Positions 1 through 14,600 are shown, counted from the stretch's first letter. The stretch is 64,000 nucleotides of DNA from Cyanophora paradoxa (GCA_004431415.1 QPMI01000224.1:87403-151402), one strand, 5' to 3'. Made by a program: numbers and translations. The notes: a model not told the origin generated them from the letters alone.

Positions 1-3000
1 CCAGACCAAGGGGGCACACTTGTCACCGTTCGCGGAACGAATCTTTTCCGTGAGCTACCGCAATGCATGTTTTCTGGTCAGATTATGGATGCTCGGTCTC
101 TTTCGTCCTCATTTTGGATCTGTGAATCGCCAAGCTTCAAGTTCTTTGCAGCTGTGCTTCAACTGGCAGGAGCAAGCGTTCCGGAGACAGGGTCACGCCC
201 AGTGGCAATCGGCAGACGAGTTGCTATCGAGCAAGTCTCTCCAGATGTGGTATCTGACATCGGCGGCAGTCTCATGTCATTGTCAGTCTCAAACGCCACC
301 ATGGACGACCTTCCCTCGTGCCTCTTCGACGGAAAGTTCCTCGTGGCTGGTGACCTGATCAGCAGCTCTCAGATCCGTTGCATACCTGTTAGCCGTTCGC
401 CGTCGATCTCGTCTCGCGTGCAAGTCACCACCAATCAAATTGACTTCTCCGACGCTAGCCCACAGATCGCATTCGTAGGTGTGCAATGGTATACGTAAAT
501 TCACCAAATGTCATTCTCACCGTCATCGCGCAGAGGCGCCTCGGGCGTATAGTGTGCAACCTAGCAGAGTGATGTCAGCCGGGGGGGGCCTGGTCACTGT
601 TGTCGGCTCCCATTTCGCTCTTTTCCCTTACGTCATGCAAGCTGTCTTCGGCTTCCAGGCGGCGGGGAGCACAGCTTCGACGGCTTCTCTGCTTGTTGCA
701 TCGAGCCCGAGTTCGCCCGCAGGATTTACAGCACTTGAGCTTGTGAAGGTGGCTGGTATATCAACGGCTTCCGGGCTGTTAGTCGAGTTCGCGGAACCTG
801 CCTCGGTCGTGGAAGTGCTTCCATACCGAGCACCAGTAGCGGCCACGTCGTTAGTTTTGCTTTCGGGGCACGACCTTCACCATTCTGCCAATTTTGTCTT
901 GTCAGCAGTGAGATCTCCGGCGTCTGCCCGCATTATATCTACTGCTTGTGGCGTCACTGAAACGTTTGGTGATTACGAGACGACCAAGCAGGTGCAGATC
1001 ATGGAAGGCGGGTCCGGTCTCTTAAACAACCAAGCATCGATTGAATATTACATGCTGCCAACGTTGAGATCTGTGGCGCCTGTATCGCTGAATTCATTTG
1101 GCGGAGATATCATCACTTTCAATGGAGTGGGATTCTCCGACGCCGCAACTTGTGTGTTCGGTCTGCGAGTCTGGGTGACAGCGTCCTTCGTCACAGGTTC
1201 AATTGTGGAATGCGTTGCTCCGTCCCTCCGTCCAGCTGGCAGCATCTCTGTGGGCGTTTCCCTTGACAAATACATTATATCTCTTGAGCTGAGCTTCATT
1301 CAAATCAAGAGCGACATCTCGTCCTGGTTGGCCACGACACATCTCCCTTCGCTTGGATCTCAGATGACCGTTCCTCCCAACATTGCAATTGTCAGAATTC
1401 TGCCAAAGACCTCTCCAGCGTCCAGCAGCACTCTCCTCGAAATCAGTGGCTCTGATCTGCTCGCTGCTGGTCCTCGGAGCGTGTGCTTTGTATCGGGCCG
1501 GAATGTAATCGCCCCTATTAGAGATCTCTCATCGGCGACAGCCCTTTGCGAACTCCCGCCATGGAGCTCTTTGGGTCTTGCTTACGGATCCATTGAGACC
1601 GGTGTGTCATCGGATGAGGTTTTGTTCCCTCGAACAGGTTCGAGAGAGCGCAGGTAGTTACACCTTTCCAATTTCTGACCAAAGCGATCAGATGATATCG
1701 TCGTGCTGCATGTCGACCCGCCGTCTGCCACCGCCAACGGCGGCGAAATGCTCAGAGTGGCCATTGAACCCACTGGAAATCAAAAACTTCCAGCCATATA
1801 TTGCCGTATAGGGAAGATTGCAGTGGCCGGGGGTGACTACACGGGTTCTTTTGTGATATGTGTAACACCGTCAGGCCAGCAGGGTGTCGCCCACGCGCTA
1901 GAGCTCTCTGTAAACCAGATGGATTTCTCCTTGGCTGGTGTATCGGTTGTGTACGGAGGTCTGCGACCTTAGCGACAAAATTTGGTTTGTCACTGGGACT
2001 GACATGTTTTTCTTCTACAGTTGCCAGTAAGATCGTAAGTGTGCAACCTGGGACCGGCTCCGCTGGAGCTGCTTCGACGTCAGTGGCCATTGTGCAATCG
2101 GCAATTGCAGCTTATGACCAAGTGCATGTCTTTTTCGGGGGCACGATTATCTCTGGGCTGCCAGAAGGCAGGCGTGTTGTTCGTGTGTTCACTCCTGCTG
2201 TTGAGGCTGGGTTTACTACTCTGCATCTCGGTAACGGAGACAACCTTGATACTTCATCTGCGCAGTTCGAATTCAGATGTTCGGCCTTTTTTATGTCATG
2301 ATATGTCATGCATGTATTCAAGCATTGCGCAGCTGCGTTTTCTTTGCGGTCTGTAACACCACAGATCATCTGGGATGGCCCGGCGCTTCTTGCGTTTACT
2401 GGTTCCAATCTTCCTCTAGATCAGCCTGTGTGTTGCGCAGAGACCGGGGCTTCGTGTGGCAGGAGAGCTGTTGGCGCCAAGTCGTCAGCATTCCTGCTTT
2501 GTGTTGCCTATCCACCGGAAGCGGCGTCCCTCCAGCAGTCAACTGGCTTGGAGTTGCGTGTCGTCAGCAAGCCCTCCTCCATGACGGTTGGCCCATCAAC
2601 GATCCTGGCGATTGGCGGTTCTCGAGTTTCAATTTCGGGCTCCTTGTTCGCATCGAGCAGCGCTACGTTCTGCATGTTCAATAAGATAATTATCTTCGGT
2701 ATCAAGATCGACTCGCAGAACCTGAACTGTTTGTCGCCGGCACTGGCGTCCCGTTTGCATGGCCCCTCTTCTGTCGTAGGAGTTGGTCTTGCTCCCGATA
2801 ACTTGTTCTCTTTCTCGCAAATGCTCGATGTGGAAGGTTTGCGTTCATATTATTCATTGAAAATCGTGTCTGATCCTAGTACAGACCTGCCAAGACTATC
2901 TACTCTTGTCCCTCCCACAGCATCGGTCGCGGGAGGCTCAAAACTCGCAGTGGCAGGGAGAGGCCTGGGGCTTCTCATCTCCGGCTCCGCCGACGCTCCC

Positions 3001-6000
3001 CAGATGCAGCTCTCATCGTCAGCCGTGCTTACTCTTCTGCCCTCTCATTCGTCTGGCTTCGGTGTTTTGTGGCTATGGCTGGAGCAAGGCCACTGGCCGA
3101 CATCGCTGCAGATTGAGTATCGCGGTACGTCGCTGAGCCATGGTGTAGGTCTGTCGCAATCTGAAAGCACGATGTGTCGTCAGATCCGCCGACTGTATCT
3201 TATCTAGCGCCACGCGGAGGCCCAGCATCCGGAGGCACCTTGGCAACGGTAGTCGGACGCCACCTCTCTGGAGTTACAGCCGTTCTGGTCGGTGATTCGC
3301 GCATACAACGCATTCACTGCCCCTCTTCCACCGCTTGCTTGCTGGACGTTCCTCCGGACGAAGTTGGCGAAACCGTCAGTCTGTGTCTTTCTCTCATCCA
3401 GGGGGACGCCGTCGCAGCGAAAAGCTCTTTTGCTTACGAAGGTAAGAGAACCGTGTGGACTCGATCGCTTTCCCAACCGTCTCGCAGGGAGCCATACCGT
3501 CTGGAACGTGGAGCCCGCCCTAACTTCTGAAGCAGGTGGCTCCCTCCTATCGGTTGGTGTCACCGGACGCCAGAGTGGCCTCTTCAGCTGCGCGTTCAGA
3601 GGAAAAGTCTTGGTCACGGGTATCGTCCAGCAGAACGGCGCGATAGTTTGTGCCCCGCCGGCGGGCGTAGAGGGTCTCCGTGCCACTGTTGAGATTTCGG
3701 GTAACGGCGTAGACTTCTCATTGGACGGGCACGCTGTCATCTACTCCAGTGCGAAATTCTCCCTTGACCTCGGCCACCCCCTCTTATTCAGTGATGCCTG
3801 TGCAGGAGCAGCTGGTGCAGCATATACTGTTGGTGTAGCTGTGTCAGCCGGTCATTCAGGTTCAGTGCTCGTCGTGGGCAGGCGTTTCTCGCCGCAAAGA
3901 GCGTGGTCTTGTGTCTTCGGTACCTCTACAGTGCAGGCTGTCGTGGTCTCGCGGGTTGTTCTGGCGTGCACTACGCCCTCTATGGAGCCCGGGTTTGTGG
4001 CCGTTCATGTTTCAAGTGACATGGGCTTGTTGGGTACAGCAAGCTCTTCACTTCACTTCTCCGGTGCGCTCTGGTGTGCTGTTCTGTACGGTTCGATTCA
4101 ATAACGTGCTGCCAGAAACTGCTGCGGAGCGAGCTATGGCGCCTGCAGCTGTTCCTGTCGGGACCGACTCGCTTGTCGTGGTTCAAGGAACCGGCCCGGG
4201 GCTCGATCGCGTTTGTTCTCAGCTCGGTCGTGTGGGGCATGTCTTATCCACCGGGACGGTTGTCTGCGAAGCATCGTTGTCGGGGCGCCCACCTTCTAGT
4301 GACGTCTTCGTCCGGGTGCATCCTCCGGTCAAGGCAACTACGATCGTTCCGAACGTTGGTTTCGTTGTTGGAGGGTCAAGAATGGTGTTAGCTGTGACTG
4401 GCATCTCCAAAAACGAGCCTTACTCGTGCCGTTTTGGTACCAAGATCTACGTGTCTGCTGACGTCGGGGACGAGCATGCGAGCTGCACATCCCCTGCAAG
4501 ATCTAGCTCGTTGCAGAGCGTCGAGATTTGTGGTAGCCGATCTACTTTGCATGAGGTTGCACCTCTCTGGTTCCAGTACATTGGTTCGTCTGCCTCGCGC
4601 GCACTCTTTCGGTCGCTCACCGCCGGGCTTTGCAGAGATCCCGATGGTCGAGCACTCGTCCCTCACATCTGGACCGACTGTGGGAGGGTCCAGTCTTGTG
4701 CTAGCAGCACGTCGGTTGCCGTTGAATCTCCTCGACGGATCGTCGTTAGTCTGTCTCTTCGGAGCTGGAGTAGCGATGCCTGCAACTGCAAGTACGACGG
4801 AGAAAGTCACATGCGTCTCGCCACAGATGTTGCCCGGCGTCACAACCGTTTCAGTGCTTCTTCCGGGTATTGGGACAATCGGTCCGTCGAGTACCTTCTC
4901 CTTTGAAGGTTCGGAATTCGATCTGGTTTCGCTCATTTTCGAAAGAGTTGACCGCACAGCAGCGTTGGCGGAGTCGTCTCTTGCCGCGCCGGCAGCAGTC
5001 AGTGCCGTTGGCGGAGGTCTCCTGGCTCTGACAGGCGCAAATGCTCGAGACGGCAGTCAGTCTTGCCGATTTGTGCATGGAGAGGCATCCTCTGCAGCAG
5101 AAGCCGGTCGCGTGCTTTCAACAGTCATGTGGCTATGCGAATCCACGCCGTGGCTCACAGACAGAACTGCGATGCACCTGAAAGTGTCTTCAAATGGAGC
5201 AGACTACCTCGTCAGCGCAACCAGTGTGGCTCTCACACAACCGCTACTCACAGCAGCTATTGATCCCACCGAAAGTGTGGTAACTGGTGGCACTCTCATT
5301 CGCACGTTTGCTTTCGCTGAACGTGGAACCCATCTCATGGCGTGTCGCTTCTCGAAGATTGCTGTTCACGTCAGTTTTGGTGCTGGCAGCTCTCCACAGT
5401 CGCAATCGTTCTGCGTTGCCCCAGCTCATGTATCAACGGCATCGTCTGTCGCGTTCGCCGCAAATGCTGTGGACTTCGCTCCGTCGGGCACCGCATTGCG
5501 ATACTTCGGTGTGCTCTCTCCGCGTTTCTTGCTGCGTGGTGTACTGAACGGACGCAGATCGGTCGCCTCGTCTCGCTCAAATGTGGCCTGGTATCCTCCC
5601 GACTCACACCCGGTCGGTTCTCGTGATTGCTGGTACGCACTCGGCTATGTCGAGTCCGATGATCGGAGGGGGCGGAGTTGCGATGCGCGGACTACGCTTT
5701 TCAAGATCGTTATTCGAAATTTCTCTGTACGCGAGCTCTGCAGGCTTTGCGCCCGTAGGGAACACGCATCTGGAAGCAGGTTTGGGTGAGCATCATCTCC
5801 TCGTCGAGTTCGTTGGTGAGATGCTCAGTTATCTTGTCCGTTTTGAAATCGTAGCTGAAACAATCATGTCTAGATGCAGCAATGCTCCGCGAATTCGTAC
5901 CGGCCATTATCTCGAATTCGGGCTCGCTCCTAATGCTGGCCGGATCTCACTTTAGCCACGAAGTGGCTTGTCAACAAGACGATCGCGCCTCACTTGCCCT

Positions 6001-8640
6001 CCGTGCCGTGTCGACGTCGTTCGCCCTGTGTGAAACATCCTTTGTCGAGTCCACGTCTTCTCTCTCTGTCGGTTTGAGAGGAAACCCAGTCCGCGCCCCC
6101 GAACTCGGATCCTCGATAGCGCTGATCGGTGCGTTTACTTTTCTTCCTCTTTGTGTCTCTCGTGTTTCCAACCGAAGGGAATTTCAGGTGTAAATGCGCC
6201 TTCGGTTGTTGACGTGACCCCAGCCGTGGTCGCCGGAATCGGTGGCACCGCGATCACCATCACAGGCGGTGGATTTTCAGACGATGTCCGCGCGTCTGTC
6301 GGTTGCCGTTTGGGTGAGAAGTTGTTCGTCCGTGGTCAGAGACTCGATGACCGTAGAGTTCGCTGTGTCACATCATCGACGGCATCGCGGGCACTCTCAC
6401 TGGATGTCACTCTGAACGGGTTTGATTTCGCTATGAGCGTATGGGAGCTCCCCGTTCTTGGTGAGTAGAGAGAAGCCTTCCACCTGAACTCCGATTTACT
6501 CCCCCTTCCAGATCGGCCGAATGTTCTGGCGGTGCATGGATCCTTCGGGGCTTCGGACTCGAGATCCGCAGTGAGGATCTTCGCATCTGGGGATGTAGCT
6601 CCATTCCTCCGTTGTCGTTTCGGTCTCCAGGCAACATATGCGGACGGTATGCGGGCGACAAGCGTGCTCAATCTGCGGACTCGTTTGCCTGACGGAGCAG
6701 CGAGTCTTTCTCTCCCACCGCTGCTCTTCGCGCCTTCAGAGTCGAGCCAAACAGCTCTCACGCAGCTGTACCGTCTCCGAGAAGTCCTCTGCTCTTCTCC
6801 GCCTGCGAATTCCGCTGGTTTCGTGTCCCTTGATTTAAGTGTCACCGCCGACCTGTTCCACTCGACGGGCCACGAGTTCGCGTTCGTCCAGACGGGGATT
6901 GTGCTTGCTTCAACGCCTGCAAGAGCTCTCGTGGAAATTCCTACACTTCTGACACTCCGCGGCTCTCACCTCAGACACGGATCGCTGGTCTGCACGATTC
7001 GCGATCAGGATTCCGCAGGCGTGAGCATCCACACGCTGTCGAGCGGGCTGGCTGTGTGCGAGACATCCGTTTCCTGCTCATCGTGCAGTCCGACCACCAA
7101 GTCTCTTGTTCAAGTGACTGCCCATACAATGCCTGTCCACTCGATCGCAACCGTCGAGCTTGTCCCGTGGCCAAAGCCGAGCGCAATAGACCCGCTCGCT
7201 GGACCCGCCACCGGCGGTACTCAAGTGTCTGCGTACGCTGAAACAACTGTGTTCCCCGAAGCCGGCCCGGTATTCTGCCGATTCGGAGTGGTGATCACGG
7301 GTGCAACGACCTCCGATGCACGAATTCTGAGCTGTCTGGCGCCTGCTGCAGCACCGAACACAGTCTCCACTGACTTCAGCTTCGATGGGTCGGAGTTCCC
7401 TCCGACTGGGCTTTCGTTCAACGTGTATCAGCCTCTGATCATTGCATCTGTCACCCCCATCAGTGCACCGGCACGCTCCGTAGTTCCGCGAACCCTAGCT
7501 GGGCGTTTCCCGCCAGCCCCCTTGATGTCTGTTCTATTCGGTGCCTTCGCCGCGCAAGTGGCCGAGTACTCTTCAGACCGTTACGTTACTGTCAGAGCGC
7601 CACAGAGCGAGCTCGGCTTCTGCGCGGTCTCGGTCACTCCGAATCGTGCAGGCACCGGGGTTGTGGCAAGCACGCAGGATGAGTTCTTTGGTGCGTCGGC
7701 GTATGTCGCTCAATGCTTGTTCTCGTCCTGACTTGCGCCTGGCAGCGGAGCCCGCGCCCTCGTCGTTGTTCCCGCGAGTTGGCTCGGGCGGTACTGCAAC
7801 GCTGATCGCGGTGGCTGGATCAAACTTCGCCACAACGAACCGGCTCTTCAGCTGCGGCGCTGGAAGGCACCGCAGCAGCGGGCGGCTCCTATCGTCATCG
7901 CTGGGGTTGTGCGAGCTTCCGCAACTTGCAGAAGTTGGCGTCGCGTCGTTCGACGTGTCTCTGAACGGCCGAGATTACACCAACTCTGCGTTGCAGTTCA
8001 AGACGCAAGGTACACGCGATTCTCAACTATAGAGAGATCCGCTAATGCACGGTCGCAGCCATGGTCACTTTTACGCGGGCTGTCACTCGTCTTGGGTCCG
8101 AGGATGGCGGGACGGTCACTGTTCTTGCCGGCCTCAACCTCCCCAGGTCCACGCTCTTAACGTGCAGAGTCGGCAAGGTGGAGCTTCACGCGGAGTGGAT
8201 ATCCGACTCGTCCGCCGAATGCCAGACACCTGCCAACGTTCCGCGAGCAGCTCTAGTTTCGTTGTCGGGCGATCGTGCTGACTTCCAGTATGGCGTCGAT
8301 CGCTTCACTTATATCGGTATGCTCGTTCGCTTGCTGACTCCCAAACCGCTCTAACTGGCTCCACAGCCCGCCCGACCGTCTCGGCAATCACGCCCAGCCA
8401 GGGCGTGGACACGAGCGAGAGCATGGTGTTCGTTCACGGAAGCAATTTCGTGAACACGTCCGGCATCGTTTGCCGCTTTGGCGCCAAGCGCTCGCGCGGC
8501 TTCTTCCTGTCGCCCACCTCCGTCATGTGCCTCGCGCCTCTGCACACCGAGGGGCGCGTGCAGTTGGAGGTCTCTTTCAACGGCCAAGACTTCACTTACA
8601 ATCGCCTCCTGTACTCGTTCGGTGCGCCACTGGCGCCCGA
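1..8640 (+). repeat. Array of IPT/TIG modules encoded by mostly phase-1 exons
   Basis: Each module has the TIG signature: a P-x(n)-GG start, a strand ending in V-x-G, a C-x-F-G segment and a closing cysteine strand ending near NGxDF. Examples start near 556 (VQPSRVMSAGG), 3190, 4640, 5890, 6200, 8080 and 8390. Introns fall between modules and split a codon after its first base, usually a Gly or Glu codon. Some exons hold several modules (6512-7690 holds about four). Modules are strongly diverged, so the array is old. TIG domains are immunoglobulin-like folds of receptors such as plexins and Met, and of many protist surface proteins. Confidence 0.8.
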
Positions 8641-11600
8641 GCCCCCGTCTCGTCTGCTCGACTCACCGCGCGTTGCAGTCAAATGCCGCGGAGGGACGTT
8701 CTGCAGCAACCAGGCGCAGTACGCGTGTCCGAAGGGGTCGTACTGCTCAGGCGTCGGCAACTTCAACTTCACGCAATGTCCGCCGGGGACATATCAGCGT
8801 ACGCGCCGTGCGCTGTTCTTGCGCTGAACGCGGACCTGACGATACTCTGCAGCTCTGGCTGGCCAGGAGACGTGTCTCCCGTGCCCGTCGGGCAACGTCT
8901 GCCCGAGCTTCGGAATGTCGCGCCCGCTGCCCTGTCCGCCAGGCTACATCTGCAACACAACGGGCCAGGCGTATCCGAATCAGATCTGCCCGCCCGGCTC
9001 GGTTTGCCCTGGCGGCCAGCGGCGCCTCGAACGCAACGACGACCCGACCATTCTCGATGACCGGCCCAGTGTGTGTCCTCCAGGCTACTACTGCCAGGCC
9101 GGCGTCGGTTCGTCATCTCTCGTCTTCCCTGCAGGTACTTTCTGTTTTGCTGATACGGCCTTGGGCAGCTTCGTTCGTGTCGATTCCTGGCAACTTCACG
9201 ACTCCTCAGCCTTGCTACCCCGGCTTCTTCTGCGAGAGCGGCTCGGAGACGCCGCAGGGCAGCGGTCCATGCCCGACAGGCTACTACTGCCCTGCAATCT
9301 TCCCCGTGCCCGTTCTTCCTTGCCCTCCAGGCTCCTACTGCCCGGAAACCGGCAATCTCTCCCCCAAGCCGTGCACCCCTGGCTTCTTCCAAGATCAGTA
9401 CGCATCGTCCGAGTGCAAGGCCTGCCCCGAGGGATACATCTGGTGCGAGCGCCGCCCTTGCGCGTCCGGCGGCTCTGACTGCGCGCCTGCAGCCCTGGGT
9501 TCAGCCGTATCATGCCGGAGCTCTGCCCTCCAGGCCAGATCTGCGAGAACCAGATGCGTGCTGCTCCGGACAGCCAGTGCACGCCGGGCTATTACTGTCC
9601 CGCCGGCGTCGAGACGTCAAATCTCCTCTCGGCATCGCCTTTCAAACCGCGCCCGTGCCCCAACGCGACGTATTGCCTCGCCGGGACACGTGCGTGCCAT
9701 GGGGCCCCGCGCCCGTGCGCCCGCGCAGCCCCTCATGCAGGGTCCTCGGGCAGGGTACCTCTCCATCCGCCCTGGCGACGCGTTCGGGCCTCAGGAGTGC
9801 GTGGCCGGCACGTACTGCTTGATCGCCACGCCGTCGCCGTTCGGCACGGCCCGCTGTCCGCCCGGCTACTACTGCCCACGCGGCGTCTCCGCGCCCATCG
9901 CCGCGCCGCTCGGACAGTACGCATTTGGTCTCGGCAATTCGTTCACGATCAAGTGCCTTCCTGGAACCTACGCCCGTGCGCACGAGAGGGCCGTGCTGGC
10001 GCGCGCCGCCCCTCGCTGACGGGGCGCCTGCAGCGGTCATCGCGACGGAGACGTGCCTGGCGTGCCCCGCCGGCTTCGAGTGCGCGGCGGAGGGGACGTC
10101 GGTTCCGACCATCTGCCGCCCCGGGACGTACCGGGCGCGGGGCGTCAACTCGGCGCAGGGGGCCGGCCCGCAGCCGGCGGACCTGCAGGGGACCGTCCTC
10201 ACGGTGACGTGCCAGCTGTGCCCGCAGGGCGCCTACTCGGGTGTCGAGGGCCTGCAGGACATCTCGATGTGCGAGCCATGCCCCGCCGGCCGCGTCTGCA
10301 AGGTCGAGGGCATGAAGTTCGTCAACGAGAGCGCCGAGTGCCCCGAGGGCTTCGTGTGCGGGCCCGGGACGACGACCTCGACGATGTTCGCGACCAAGTG
10401 CCCGGCCGGCTTCTTCTGCGACTACGGGACGTCGCCGGACACGCAGTTCGACAACGACTGCCCCGCCGGCTACTTCTGCCCCGAGGGCACCGCCGCCTCC
10501 TCCAGGACCTCCTACACCTGCCTCGAGAAGTGCGCCCCGCGCGCCCCTCCCGCTCCCGCCCCGGCGCCCCCTCACGCCGCCCCGCAGCTACTACTGCCCG
10601 GCCCGCACGGCCGGCTACCTGCAGCCGGACGGGACGTGGGACCTGCAGCTCGTGCCTGTGCCAGGCTCGTCGGACTTCGTGCGGCTCTTCGCGACGCGCC
10701 TCAACCAGTTCCGCACGGGCTACTCGTCGCAGGTCTTCGCGCGCCTCGTGCCGACGGCGGTGGACCCGAGCGAGACGAGCGCCGCCGAGATGTTCTCCAT
10801 CGCCTCGGCCTCCTCGCGCTTCTCGCGCTACACGCCCCTCGTCCGGCGGCGCGCCATTCTCCAGAGCCTCGCCGTCGTCGACCCGACCTTCCAGGCCGGC
10901 GACGAGGTGAGCCTGAAGTGCCCGGAGGGGACGACGAGCCGGCCGCGCATGTCCTCTATCGACGACTGCGTCAAGGACCAGGGGGCCGGCTCCCTCGTCT
11001 CCATCAACCCGCTCCTCTCCGCCTACCACCTCGACACGACGACGGGCCGCACGCGCGCCATGCAGCCGCACTTCGTCTTCCCGGGCAACGTCTCGTTGAA
11101 GGCGAGCGGGATCAGCTGGCCCCGCGACAACATCACCGTCTTCAAGGTCCCGGCGACGACCATCGTGCGCATCGCGTGGAACCTCACGGCCATCAACCGC
11201 CGCGAGCCGCTCCTCCAGTACGGCGAGCACTTCCGCATCTCCGTCTTCAACTCAACCCTCGTGCGCCGCACCCGTCCCCCCCCACCCCCCACCCTCCTTC
11301 CCCCTCCTGCTGACTTTTTTGCGTGGCAGGATCCGGCGACGGACCCGGACAACGTGCTCTTCGGGCTGGTAATGCGGGAGGCGCCGACGGAGATGCCGTA
11401 CGCGCTCTCGACGATGTCGAAGCCGTCGCCAGCGCAGCCGGAGGTGCCGAACGACTACCTCTCGGTGCTGTACTTCGAGGTCGTCGCGCAGAAGGACGTC
11501 TACCTCGCCGTCACCGTCGACATCCTCCACGGGCGCTACGTCGACCTCCGCGCCGAGTTCCGCCGCACGATGACCCTGCAGTTCTCGCGCGCGAGCCGCA

Positions 11601-14600
11601 ACGCCGACCCCAAGACCCCGAAGTCCTTCTACGCCGTCGTCACGAACAAGAAGTCGCCGGCCGACGTGGCCATCGGCTTCAACTTCATGGACGTCAAGCG
11701 GGACGTCAACGAGGGCGCGGCGCAGGCGAGCTGGGCCCGCGACAACGACATCCTCATCTCCTTCCTCGGCGTCTCCAACGTGACCCTGGCGCCCGACCGG
11801 CAGCCGAGCCTCGTCGAGAACGCGACCCTCACCGACGTCGAGAACGCCGCCAAGGCGAACCGGCAGTACTGGCGCGACACCGACCCGCGCGTGCAGGCAT
11901 TCCCCTTCATCCCGTACCTCTCCCGCTGCGACGGCTTCGGCGCCTACGTCAGCATCGCGTCGGTCCTCGAGCACCCGAACTGCACCCTCGTCGACCCGGC
12001 CTCGAGCGCCTTCCAGTCGGTCAGCCAGTACAACCCACTGGGGGGGAACCCCTACTCGGACAGCTGCGTGATCACGACGCGGTGCGAGTACGAGGAGCGC
12101 GTCTTCAGCAGCAACGCGCAGTCGGTGCTGGGGGCGCTGAGGTACTGGTACGCGGCGGACTCGGACACGGTGCTCTTCTCGTTCTCGCGGGACTCGGCCC
12201 TCTACTCGGAGTTCGTTGCGTGGAACGCGTCGGCGGCCGCCATCGCCGACGTCGAGCTCGTCGACGTCCTCGTCCGGCGCCCGCCCGGCAAGGACACCAC
12301 CCTCATCCCCCGCACCGTCGAGCTCCAGATCTACTACGGCCAGTACGACGAGTACACCAAGCGCATCGTGCGGGCCTTCATGCGCTTCGACGACTTCGAC
12401 AACGTGGACGGGGCGGGGGACCTGAGCACCAAGTACCAGCTGATCATCTCCTTCCAGCCGTACGGGTGGAAGGACCTGATGGACGCCTTCGCGCTCGACC
12501 TGCCCGTCTACCTCATCATCTTCCTCGTCGTCAACTCCCTCGGCATCCTCATCTGCGTGGGCATCTGGGGGGTGCACCGGGTGGTGACGCGCGTGCGGAA
12601 CCCCCCCAAGTTCCGCTTCTTCGAGTACATCCGCGTGATGACGACGGCCCCCTTCAAGGGCGTCCTCATGACCGCCTTCGTCCTCTTCGACATCTTCGGC
12701 TTCCTCTACGGCGTCCTCATCGCCTGGAACCCCTTCGCCGACGAGAAGGGCGACTACCAGAACAACCAGCCCCTCAACGACGAGCTGTCCGCCCCGCCCC
12801 GCCCTGCCCCGCCCCCGCCCCGCCCCGCGCCCTCCCTGACGCCGGCGGGTGTGCAGGGTGCGGCAGTACCAGTACGGGCGCTTCGGGCTCGTCCTGCTCC
12901 TCTGCTCGAGCTACATGATCTTCTACATCTCGACGATCATGATCCCCGACCGCAAGGAGCGCAAGATGGGCGACGCGCCGGGCGACAAGGCCGGCAAGGA
13001 CGCGCCGGCGCAGCCGCGCAACAAGAAGATCCACCTCTCGCCGGTGGTGCTGCAGCGCTCGCAGCTCATCTTCGCGAGCTACGGCGGCGTCGTCCTCTTC
13101 GTCTTCCTGATGGAGCTGACGTACTCGTCGGTCTGGTCCTCGAACTCGCAGATCTTCAACGTGCTGGCGCGTGTCGGCCAGTTCGTCCTCACCGCCTTCC
13201 TCAAGCGCACCCTCGTGCACGAGCTCTCCTACGGGCCCGTCCTCATCTCCATGGACCTCATCATCGCCATCGGCAACATGAGCGCGCCCACCTTCACACA
13301 GTTCCTCATCTCCTTCTTCCAGGACATCCTCATCCAGGTCTTCATCCGCCTCTACGTCCGCAAGGTCCAGAACTACATCCGCTCCCGCATCCCCGCCCTG
13401 CGGAAGTGGCTCCTGCGCAAGATCGTCGCCATGCGGGCGGACCGGGCCGGGGAGGGCAAGAGCGGGAAGGCGGGGCAGGGGGCGGGCAAGTCGTGGCGCG
13501 TGATGCAGTCGCTCGCCAAGTTCAAGGCCCTCACCCGCGTCGACGCCCCCGACGACGACGACGACGACAAGGGTCCGCCCGCCCCCGCCCCCGCCCCCGC
13601 CCCCTGGCCCCTGGCCGCTGGCCCCGCCCCGCTTTTCGCTGAGGGGGGCGGGGGCGGGGGCAGACGAGTCGGTGGACCGGGTGATCAGCGTGCTGTCGAA
13701 CTACTCGCTGGGGGTGGTGGCGCTGCTGCTGACGCCCCTCTTCCTGGGCGTCATCTGGCAGTTCGACGACCTCCTCCAGCTCTCCCGCCTCTACTCCATC
13801 AAGAAGCGCGACCTCCGCTTCTACCTCCTCCACTTCGCCGTCTTCGTCTTCGGCCGCATGGCCATGGACGTCTTCATCGCCCAGACCCAGGAGGTCTTCA
13901 TCGGGCTGAAGCTCTTCGAGTACCTGAAGTACGCGGAGCACCGCTTCCGCACCCGCACCTCCATCTGGAAGGGCTTCGAGTCGACCTTCGACGAGACCAT
14001 CGAGGAGGGCCTCCGCACCCTCGACCAGCTCTGCTTCTCCTCCCAGTACTACCTCCTCATCTGCTTCGGCGCCTGCTCCGTCATCTTCTGCACCTACGGC
14101 GTCGAGATCATGATCCGCTGGGAGTACAACATGTTCTCGTGCGTGCCAGCCGCCCCGCCCGCCCGCCGGCTCGCTCGCGTCTGCCGCTCGCGCCGCCTGA
14201 GGCGCCGGCAGGGACCCGATGCTGATCCCGATCATGGGGCTGGCGCTGCTCTTCTGCAAGCTCTCCCGCCGCGTGCTCTTCTTCGTGGTGGGCAAGATCC
14301 AGCTCTGGCGCCTCCACGACCGGCGCAAGCGGGCCGTGGTGGAGGAGTCGGGGGCCCCGAAAGAGGAGGGCGGCGCCACTCGGCGCATGTTCCAGCTTCC
14401 CGGCCTCGGCGGCAAGGGCCCCGGCTACGAGGGCGCCGAGGGCGGCTCCTCCATCGACCCCGCCCGCCTCGAGACCGACGAGTTCAAGTGCGCCTCCCCG
14501 CCCCCGGTCCCGCCCGCCCCGCCCTGCCGGCGCCTCACTGGTGGCGGCAGGAGCGAGTTCCTGGAGAAGAACCGGCCGTGGATCCTGGAGCGCCTGGGCT

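Noticed and set aside
5590-5600. GTATCCTCCC resembling a U12 5' splice site
   Set aside because: The surrounding frame (QMWPGILPTHTRSVLVIAG) is a continuous TIG module across it, so it is exon sequence.
10322-12577. Very long open frames on the minus strand opposite the giant membrane-protein gene (and likewise opposite POLE and the large coiled-coil gene)
   Set aside because: They are shadows caused by GC-rich codons lacking stops; their translations are low-complexity His/Arg/Ala-rich with no family motifs, while the plus strand matches known families.
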